64,000 nucleotides of DNA from Adiantum capillus-veneris. Its lineage: Eukaryota; Streptophyta; Polypodiopsida; Polypodiales; Pteridaceae. Location: contig CM043944.1 of the NCBI GenBank assembly GCA_014529385.2, positions 47,470,768 through 47,534,767 on the forward strand. The letters run 5' to 3'. The translations under genes and the position numbers were made by a program. Below, piece by piece: positions 55,800-64,000 of the stretch. Every line of letters begins with the position of its first letter. Position 1 is the stretch's first letter. The notes beneath the pieces were generated by a model. It was not told the DNA's origin, made no database searches, and saw nothing but the letters and a program-made list of their open reading frames with translations.

Positions 55800-56561
55800 A
55801 CCTATATTGGAAGAGCATTTGGAATGTTCAATAAGGTTAAAGTTAAAGGGGGATTTAATGAGTTCTTCTTTGTCTGTCCTCCTTTCAGAATCTTGAGTCT
55901 ACAATCCTCAATTGTGGAGGCAGGAAGATTAGCTAGATAGACCAAGGTTTCACTAAAAATTGGTGCCAAAAAGGCTTTTTGTTAGGTAGAACCCAGAGTT
56001 GATGGTCCACACCAAAAGATTCAATTTCATTTTTTCTAACTGGTAGGAAAGGAAAAACCTTGGATACTTTGGGTACCATTTCCAAGAGATTAGAGTCACC
56101 AAGGGAGCAAAGATTGTTTTGAAATTCTTTGACAGCTTCAAGTGCCATACTATCTCTGCAAAAGATACCACCAATTGGAGGGACAGTTGCAGGAGCAGGG
56201 ATACTGATAAAAGATGGATTGAGGCCACATAATTTTTTCAAAGAGTAATTCAGCCCTAGAAGAAGAAAATAGAGCTAGCTCTTGCTGATATTGTACAAAA
56301 AGTATAGGTAATTGGGCTATGTAATGGGAAATCATATTAACCCCCATCTTTGGAGTCCTTGTCCAGGAGGGTAGCCAAAATCTTGACCCAATCATTAAAA
56401 GACAGCATGTGTAAGATAGATAGCTTTTTATCTCAGGTAAGAGTCGAATCATATACTAATTGAGAAGCATCCAAACTGCCAATACATCTGAGGACAAGAG
56501 AGGTTTCCACAGAGAGGGGCTCAGAAGATAGTTCCAAGCCTTCTTGCAAGAGAGCAAGGGT
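55800..56561 (-). pseudogene. Two spliced exons of an unrecognised (host?) gene
   Basis: Exon A (56561-56342) follows the acceptor TCTATTGCAG and encodes TLALLQEGLELSSEPLSVET through DKDSKDGG, with one in-frame TGA. A GT-AG intron (56341-56256, GTTAAT...TTCTTCTTCTAG) joins in phase to exon B (56255 leftward): LNYSLKKLCGLNPSFISIPA, then GGIFCRDSMALEAVKEFQNN, LEMVPKVSKVFPFLPVRKNE. After PNKKPF a one-base shift is needed to continue in APIFSETLVYLANLP and KILKGG to about 55800. Composition and splice signals look like an ordinary soluble cellular protein, not a transposon. A further candidate exon (56780 to about 56655, RKHFKLTACMRVNYDPEKHS) lies upstream but its phase does not fit. Family unknown; the stop and shift suggest a pseudogene or fragment. 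Confidence 0.5.
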
Positions 56562-57179
56562 CTGCAATAGACAAAATTATTAGTAAGCCATGGATTACTT
56601 ATGGTAGTATGTAACATAGCACTTGGCCTGTCTAGCCTGAAAAGGTCTAGTTTAAATAGCTAGGGCTTTTTTTGGAGAATGGTCCTTTAGGTAAAACCTA
56701 ATTTGTTCTAAAATCCTTGAATGCTTCTCCGGGTCGTAGTTTACTCTCATGCAAGCTGTCAGTTTAAAATGTTTGCGATCCTGAAAGAAAATATATATAA
56801 TTAGTTATGTAGGTTGGGCCTGCAATCCTTAAACCGGCAAAGTCATAGACTATAATAGCCGTGAGCAGGTATCCAAATTATTAGCCTATGAAGGATCACC
56901 TAGCACCAGCCAACCAATCAAGGAATTATAGATAGTGGGTCCAACTTAGAACTAAGATTCAAGCTAGTTTCTAAAGCTAATGTCCTGGTTTTTCCAAAAA
57001 GAATGGAAAAACCTTATGTATAGGACGTGTGTGTAGCTGTTTTTACTTATATAATAATACATAAATGAACTTTAACATTCAAAAGACAATTGGATTTAGA
57101 GAAAAGGCAATGATTAGTTCAAAGAAAACTCAATCTTAGAATTATCTTTATATATGGCTTATGAGAATGAAGCCTCATT

Positions 57180-57317
57180 CTAGTATACAATGATAATGAC
57201 TCATTAAAGAAGTACTTCCCAAGTCGTAGGAGCAAGTGTAATCATGGACAGACATTTGCATTAAGCCAAAGAAATTCCAAGAAAGGATAGAGTCCTCACC
57301 TGCATCCATCCAAACAA
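57180..57317 (-). other. Weak candidate exon
   Basis: After the acceptor-like TTTGGATGGATGCAG, an open stretch GEDSILSWNFFGLMQMSVHD runs to CILE and TGA. Could be an upstream exon of the gene at 56 kb; only splice-signal and open-frame evidence. Confidence 0.25.
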
Positions 57318-58689
57318 GACAAAAGATACGTTAGCCTTCGATGTGTTTTACAGGTGTCAATGGACTATATCAGTTGTTATCCATATACAACTTACAACTT
57401 TTTTAACTTAAAACCACTGTCCAAAGTGTTCATGTATTCCAGTTCTTTGGTTTTTTTGTAAAAAAGTCTATTATCCCAAAGATTTACAAAAGTACTTATA
57501 AGTATGGTTTTTATATATCCCCATTTTTTATTAGACCTTAAATAGATATTAGCTTACATATCATTCTGATCAGAAGGCCTCCACCCGTTCTGATCCAAGT
57601 GTCTTAATCCCCATATCATCTCCTAAATCAGTCTTTCAATATCAAAATTACTTTGCTATATTTTGCCAAGCACCAACTCCTCTAGCTTTTCTTGAACTAC
57701 CATGAAGCCATAAAGTATCCAAATCAATGGCTTCAGACATCTCTTAACAAAAAAAGATTCCATTGATAGTTAAAGGTATCAAACTCGAATATGTTATCAA
57801 GCAAACCCAAATTTCACATTCCCACTTGGGCATACGGAATCATACCTCAGTTTGTATGCCAAATGAGAAGAAAACATACTAAATCCAATCATCTTAGCCT
57901 TAACAAAGTTAAAAATTTGTCGTGCCCCAATGAACAACATAAAAAGTGGCACCCTTCATTATGTTGGTATCCTGATACGAACTCAATATCAGATGGAACA
58001 AAGGTTACTCCAAGGTATGCGGTAAACAGTCCACAAAGTACAAAAAACAATCACCCTTTGGGGCTAGTATTACCCAATACACCATTCCCTTACCGGTGAG
58101 TGTCAAGGGTGTATTATACCACCCCATCACTTCTCTAAAAAACAATCTTCAGGTAGTGTAGTGTCTATGGCAGAGTTCTACCAAAATCACGGCAATAATA
58201 ATCAGTAACCTAATGCGCCATAATGGCTGTCAGAAAAATAGCTATATCTAGAGCCAGAATATTGTTTACATAGAGGTTTCGTTAAATCAAACAAGGTGTA
58301 ATAGGGTTTTACCCAAAACCACCAGTGAAACATAACGTATTAACCATAATACAAACTTTCTAGCACAGTAATCAAGTCTGAGAAAGCCAGTAAAAATGCA
58401 TCAGTGCAACCTGTATCATGTCAAAGGAAAAAAACATCATGAAGACGTATTTTCTACAGAATAACACTGTTAATCCAAATCATACGATCATGATTTCCAA
58501 TCACTATTATGAACAGTATGTGTTCGAGTGATGCTCTTAAGTCATGCTTAACAAGCCAGGCGGTAATCTCATTATTGTGGAGACTTTTGTGAAGTAAACC
58601 AATCAACTAATTACCATATGTGGTGAAATGCTTATGCAAAGCTTACAGACCAAAAAAACATAAACAGACAAAGTAACTAGATCATTTAA

Positions 58690-58880
58690 ATCATGAGCTA
58701 TGTACCACCAGTTTACTCAAGCCACGTATTGAGGATGATGACTCCCCCTCATAGAAAAGACCTAACTCTCTTGCCACCTCCAATTCATTCACTTCATTTT
58801 TGACACCTAGCTCTTCCTCTAAATTTTTTAGAGGAAAATCTCGTAGCTTTACTAAGGGAAGAGGAAGAAACACCCCTATA
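58690..58880 (-). other. Weak candidate exon
   Basis: Open stretch VFLPLPLVKLRDFPLKNLEE through NEVNELEVARELGLFYEGES to a possible donor at CTG/GTGGTAC. Upstream ATG at about 58925 (MSQRQPAQS) is in another frame. Unrecognised. Confidence 0.25.
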
Positions 58881-59216
58881 CGACACCTTCTTGACTTATG
58901 ATTGTGCAGGTTGCCGTTGGCTCATGTGTAAGGATGCATCTCACCAAAAAGATTTCTTGCAAAGATTATATTTACGAGCATTGTATTTATCCAAATGAAC
59001 TTTTGAATTGGGTACACCCAAAGACTCTTTTTTGTGAGTGTTTGGGCTAAGCTGTTATCTATCACTATCAATACTTGGCCTCTTTCACTTCAGAATAAGT
59101 TGTTCTTGACTATCATCTTATGTACAAAACACTAGAATGATACCTCATTCTCACTATGATGTACAAAAATGAATCAAATATTGAGTTGTTTTTGTGCTAA
59201 TCATTGTCCTTTGTCT

Positions 59217-59462
59217 AGAGCCAACTGTCTTTTGAACTGATATGTTCTTTTGTGTATAAGTATAAGTCTAAAAATAGTAACATACACAATGCCACTTGAG
59301 TCACAAACTAAATTAAAGGCTTGTTGTTGGCGCAATAGCTCGTAATTGGGGGGAATCATCCATTGCAAAGCAAAGAAAGAATTAGTGCATCGGAGGTAAC
59401 GAGAAGTCATAGCAGACCTTGCAGCCAAGCAAGGGAATTTGCACTCACGAGTTGAAGTAGCC
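59217..59462 (-). other. Weak candidate exon
   Basis: After the acceptor CTTTGAATTTACAG the frame is open for about 86 codons (ATSTRECKFPCLAARSAMTS, FALQWMIPPNYELLRQQQAF) to TGA. Unrecognised; could be the last exon of a host gene or chance. Confidence 0.3.
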
Positions 59463-59661
59463 CTGTAAATTCAAAGAAAGAGCAACATTGTTGTGTGGTG
59501 TGGTGTGCGTACACACATACATTGCCACAATCGGAGTAGGGCAAAGCTCTTGGGCAGCCTGAAAGAAGCAAGGAATGGAGAGCTTGGATCAAGAAATCAA
59601 AGCTTGGGGCAAGGCATGATTGAAATTGACCACACATAGAGAGAGAGAGATCGTGAAGAGA

Positions 59662-59790
59662 GAGAGTCTTTAGGGAAGGAAGTGAAGAGGGATGTGTGTA
59701 AGGGTGTATTCACGCACACAGTGAAGGAGAGAGTCTTTAGGAAAGGAAGTGAAGAGGGATGTGTGTAAGGGTGTATTCACGCACACAGTT
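59662..59790. repeat. 67-bp tandem duplication
   Basis: Two adjacent copies of GAGAGTCTTTAGG...TGTATTCACGCACACAGT, almost identical. No gene. Confidence 0.9.
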
Positions 59791-60270
59791 GGACTTTGAG
59801 CTCCAATATCAACATGAGAGAGGGAGAGGTATACAATGTTTCTTCGGGCCCCTAGATATGGAAATGAGCAAGCGAGAGGGTATATCAAGCCCTCATCTCC
59901 AAACTTCCCTGTGGGACGGGTGTCTAACCTCACTCCTATCTTATTGCAAACATAGCAAGAACCATGAATATAATTGTCAATCCATGGGATGAAGCTGACT
60001 TGACCAGTGCATATAGGCTACAAGAGGTTTTCAATCTCTTGGAAAACAACAAACAACTCACATCTAACTCAGGCTATACTCAAATGATAGAAATCACCAA
60101 AAGCTAATCGCTCATCGGCAACAAATCACATCCGTTATAGCATCAAATGACATCCAAACGTCACAAAACTTCTAGGACATGTTTATAAGACCTAAGCAGA
60201 CATGCTTATGGTCTCAAATATCACTTTAGGTCAAGTGAAAAACTCACAATTATTAACAACAGTGACTTTT
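59791..60270. other. Intergenic stretch, nothing recognised
   Basis: No gene or shared repeat seen before the LTR at 60271. Confidence 0.5.
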
Positions 60271-61990
60271 TGTTGGGGTATAAAGCCCAATGTGGTCGCC
60301 CAGGTAAGTGGGCGGGCCGCCAGGTATATACACATATTCTTTTGTTAAAACCTAATAAGAACTCACTACGCTCTACATATTACAATAGAGCGAGTTCACC
60401 ATATCATCGTGCTCTTCTTCTCGCACTCTCTCTCGCGGCGCACTTCCGCTCGTACTCCTTCAAAACTGGTATCAGAGCTCAGATCGAGGCTCGGGGCAGC
60501 ATTGCAAGAAGCTAGAGTCACATGCTCAGATTGGACCCTTCAGCTTAGCACCACGCCAGAACTATCCCACCTCCCCAAACCCCTTATTTGTTGGCGCAAT
60601 GCACCAAATATCGGGAAAATACTTACCTCCAATTCTCACACCCCCCCTAGCTAAAATGTATCCCCCCCTTCCTTCCCCCCTTCTTCCCCCCCCCCCCCCC
60701 CCCCCCCCCTCCAAAAATCCAATTTTTGTGACAATACAATTTTTTGCATCCTGTCCTTTTTGTGCCTCTCTATAAATTGTTTTTTCCAAAGCCTCTCTTA
60801 TCTTGATGTTACCCCTTCTAATAGGTGCACATCGTACCTAAACTTTCCATTATTTACTTCTCCATACCAAAAGATACCTGCATTTACTTTTATGTACCAA
60901 TGCTTGTATCCTCCTCTTAATCCTCACCTTTTGTACCCACCTTGGGTTTGAAACCCCCAACCCCTATTTATAAGCCCCCAATCCTTGTACAAAAATTAAC
61001 ACTACTGATGAGCTTTAATAGCAAAACGCGTTTAGTGTTAATTTGTTGTCGTTTTTTCCTCCCGTCCCATTTTCTTATCTCCTATCACCATTTTTTCCCT
61101 TTTCTGGTAAGATTCGCTCGCTTTAAGTTCATATAAAAAAATTGTTCTCAAAATTTCATTTTGAGGTCATCTCGGCCACCGTTCGGCTTCGACAAAGTTC
61201 TGCGCAGGCCATTTTTGACTACGTGGTCTCAGCGGGTGCAAATCCGACTCTGCAAATTTGGGGTTTTGGCCTACGACTACAAGTGCTGAGGATATAGTCA
61301 CTCCCAGAGTGCTGATTTGTGGCGGTCTACACATCGAAGGGCGACTCACAGTTCTTGGAGACGTGTCACATACGACACGGGCGCATCTACACACAGACTG
61401 TAGGCGACATCCATTAGTTCATCAGGTAGCTTGTGTTTGCTGCTTGATATTCCAGATTTCATCCTGACATTGCAGGTACTTCCACATGGGATGTATTGTC
61501 AGAGATGATGTATGTCTGTTGAGGGTTTGCTGGCTGTGAGTCATGCAGCAAACAACCGCCGCAGCGGTTACAGCATACAGTGGGAAATTTGTGGATGTAT
61601 GACTTTGTGGGAATTCTATGTACTGTCAGATTTACTGTAGCCTTTGTTGAGGGTCGAGTGAGGTTTTATTGAGCTAGGGGATTCTCGAATGTTGAGATCC
61701 TTTCGGTGATACAGGTCTTGGAGCGATCCCTCGAGCACCCTTAGATAGGCAGCTAGGATGTATTGATTGTGAGTTAGACAGTTGGGATTGCATCTTTGCT
61801 TTATTTCCATTGAGGCATTGTCACAGTCTATGCTTACAGGACAGTGACAGGATAGTGAGAGACAGTACAGGTGCAGGACAGGTTTACTCGCACCTTACAT
61901 TGTTAGAGAGACAATGGTTTTTGAGCTGTTTTTGGTCTGTTTTTTGAGTACACCAGAGCCATTTTACAAAGGAGACTCTGCCCAAATTTT
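60271..61990 (+). mobile_element. 5' remnant of a copia element of the C1 LTR family
   Basis: A 192-bp LTR (60271-60462) near-identical to the C1 3' LTR is followed by AAAAC and the primer site TGGTATCAGAGC (60467-60478), so this is a 5' LTR. The sequence at about 61630-61990 matches the leader of C2 (read on the minus strand at about 47520-47840), ending just before where gag should start (GGAGACTCTGCC). No gag or pol follows. The intervening 60480-61600 is not recognised and includes a run of about 28 C at about 60686-60710. Confidence 0.8.
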
Positions 61991-62182
61991 TGCAGAAATT
62001 GAAGCTTTCTTGGTTCATTTGACAGGTTGATATTGGTTCTTGGGTAGCATTGTTGATGTTTGGCATTTGTAAACCTTCTACATAGTTTCCTATGTATCTC
62101 CGTGAAACATGATAAATTATTCCCCAAGTCAAGCTATAGATAGTATTATCTTTGCCTTGATATTGTCTATTCCATGGGTCTC

Positions 62183-63537
62183 CTATGATATGAGATTCTG
62201 TGGTTTCACGATCGAAGACATCATAGATGCTAGACTCTCATCTATATCTACGCTGTTTTGGTCAAAGTATATGCTCGTTGGGTTACAATATCGAAGTTTG
62301 ATTCTAGATGGAGGAGAGTTTGGTTCTACATAAATTTTTGGGTTCACTCGGTTAATATCCTGCAGCTCTAGAGATGTTGGGCTATAATAGATTCTTTCCT
62401 CTAAAATGAGCCATCCTTTCTGATCTATCACTAGACGCACTTCTATGAGCTGGTATGTGGGCCGTTCAAACACTGGTTGATCCTTTTTGTACAATTTCCC
62501 TTTTTGGTCTACATAGTGTGCATATGAATTATGTGTACCATACAATGCTGACAACATTCTGTTTGATGTGTCCCTTAGACTCGTGAATTATTGCACACTT
62601 GTGGTCGTGGATGCAAAATCATTTGCAAACCTAACAGTCTTTTCAACCTTCGGTGATATCTAGACATCTTGACCAAATTCATGCAGGAATTTGTTGTTCA
62701 GAGAATCAATTTTAAGATTTTCAGGTGCCTGTGCATCTTTATGCTGATTTTGAACTTGCAGTGCTTTTACTGGTGCTTCTAACAGTAATGAAAATCATCT
62801 GATTGCATTAAAAGTGACGAGTTAAATGCACTTACATCGAGATTCGCATTTCCAAATTTTTTTGCACCTTGCTTGGCAATTGATGTGTCCTTGTTGTCTA
62901 GATTTCTTGGACAATCTTCAGAAAAATATCCATCTTTTTGTCCACAGTCTGAGCAATGCGCCATGACTGGTGGTATTTCACTTGAATCTGTCATGTCAAG
63001 CTCTAGTTGAGAAGTTTTTGCTTCAATGCTGGCCAAGTTGTCGGCATCTTCTTTTAAAACACTAAGCATCAAGCTGTAGACTGCTCCGTCTTGACCTTTG
63101 TACTGTCTTTGGCTCGGTTCTCCAATTAGACTGGCTTCAATTGGTTGATATGTTGGATCTTTCATTTCTAGTTCTCAACTATAGATCAGACCACTGTAAT
63201 CCATGTACAATGACCCTGATTGCATATGCACCAACTATATGTTTTGCTGACTTGTACAGATTTCTGGATAAAAACTTAATTCCAGCTTTTGCACTTCTAT
63301 CTTCACCTTATTTTTGAGCTTGCAATACCTGGCTACATTGAAGCCTGTGAACATCTGGGAGTTCTCTAAATCTGGCTTTACTCTGATCAATAGGATCGTG
63401 GATCCTATGTTGCTTTTGCTACTCATCAAGTATCTATGGAATTCCAAATCTGTATAGAAAACCTTATCTCCAATGTAGCCATAGAGCTATAAAATTTGGT
63501 CCGTTGCAGTTGTACTCTCGGCTTGACTTGAGTCCAT
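62183..63537 (-). pseudogene. Decayed gene of unknown family with a zinc-knuckle-like motif
   Basis: From ATG 63537 (MDSSQAESTTATDQ) one frame runs to TAG 62779 with three internal stops (TAG, TAG, TGA). It then shifts by one base and continues to 62183 with further stops. Blocks: TDLEFHRYLMSSKSNIGSTI, ARYCKLKNKVKIEVQKLELS, DPTYQPIEASLIGEPSQ, a Cys/His cluster CSDCGQKDGYFSEDCP, and ERPTYQLIEVRLVIDQKGW. The phrase PTYQ-IE-L occurs twice about 240 codons apart, suggesting a repeated module. It lies just after the copia remnant and could be the coding part of another element or a host pseudogene. I do not recognise it. Confidence 0.45.
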
Positions 63538-64000
63538 GTCGACTGGTTCTATAAAAACTGTCTCTTAGAAAATCTCGATGTTGATTAGCAGAATTACTGC
63601 TGCTCGAGTTCGATAAGTCTGCTTTTACCCAAGTACTTTTGGCAACGGGTTGCTCTTAGACTCACAAGAGTTGACTAACTCTAGCTCAAAAGTGTCAGAA
63701 TTGATGAAAATTTGGGCTTTGAATAGCCTAATCTGCAATCTAGAAACTAGGTAAATAGGTACCAATTTGGACCCGATGGAACCCAAACTTGACCACTGGC
63801 CTTGTGTTATGTTGTTCTAACACTGTACAAGCTCAAAAGTCCAAAATTCTCTTTCTGGGCCCCAATAGTAAACAATTGTGATTATTTACTTTTCTCAGTT
63901 TCTACACTTTTTAGGCTTGTTTTTCCAAGCAATCACCTTGTTGTGGTCTCTGGACAAGTTTGGTTGAGTTTGAATAAGATTTGTCCAAGTTATCAATTGT
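63538..64000. other. Right edge, no gene recognised
   Basis: AT-rich, no convincing ORF. Confidence 0.4.

Noticed and set aside
60680-60712. A gene in the region with the C run
   Set aside because: The Gly-rich minus-strand frame is a translation of the homopolymer; the run is noted only as a possible assembly weak point.

Overview
The window is plant nuclear DNA made almost entirely of transposable elements. The signs are chromodomain-type Ty3/gypsy elements, Ty1/copia elements with initiator-Met tRNA primer sites, short GT-AG introns, long AC/AG/C microsatellites and deep nesting. This points to a large, repeat-rich land-plant genome; I cannot name the species from sequence alone. No rRNA, tRNA, CRISPR or bacterial-type operon was seen. 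Element names (C1-C4 copia, G0-G3 gypsy-type, T1 DNA transposon) are mine.

Left nest (1-28148). The 3' end of copia C1 (1-1342) abuts the integrase/chromodomain end of gypsy G1. The 3' LTR of G1 (2775-3160 plus 27061-28148) is split by G0 (3161-27060, duplicated target CTCAT). G0 is a gag-only LTR element with 0.58-kb LTRs and a second small ORF but no pol. G0 in turn holds gypsy G2 (8055-16773, 1.6-kb LTRs, duplicated GAGTG) and, inside its own 3' LTR, the 8.35-kb DNA transposon T1 (18467-26814).

T1 is the most unusual object here. It has near-perfect 32-bp terminal inverted repeats and at least four intron-containing genes in two convergent/divergent pairs: a DDE-type transposase with a C-x2-C insertion (+), an acidic protein of unknown function (-), a protein starting with a histone H3-like tail and histone fold followed by a Ulp1/C48-like SUMO-protease region (+), and a small protein of unknown function (-). 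All but the acidic gene carry stop codons in this copy.

Middle (28149-35102). Copia C4 (28556-32320, duplicated AAATT) is decayed and its integrase is interrupted by a piece related to the second ORF of G0. The following 2.8 kb shows no convincing gene.

Right nest (35103-55431, minus strand). Gypsy G3, same family as G2, is interrupted by copia C2 (37545-48797) in its 3' untranslated part; C2 is interrupted in integrase by copia C3 (40249-45943, perfect duplicated TGTAC). A solo LTR (51502-52306, duplicated CTAGG) sits in the G3 reverse transcriptase.

Right flank (55432-64000). This part has candidate exons of an unrecognised minus-strand gene (best pair 56342-56561 and 55800-56255), a 5' copia remnant of the C1 family (60271 to about 61990), and a decayed minus-strand gene of unknown family (62183-63537). 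Coordinates of spliced genes and decayed ORFs were derived by eye.
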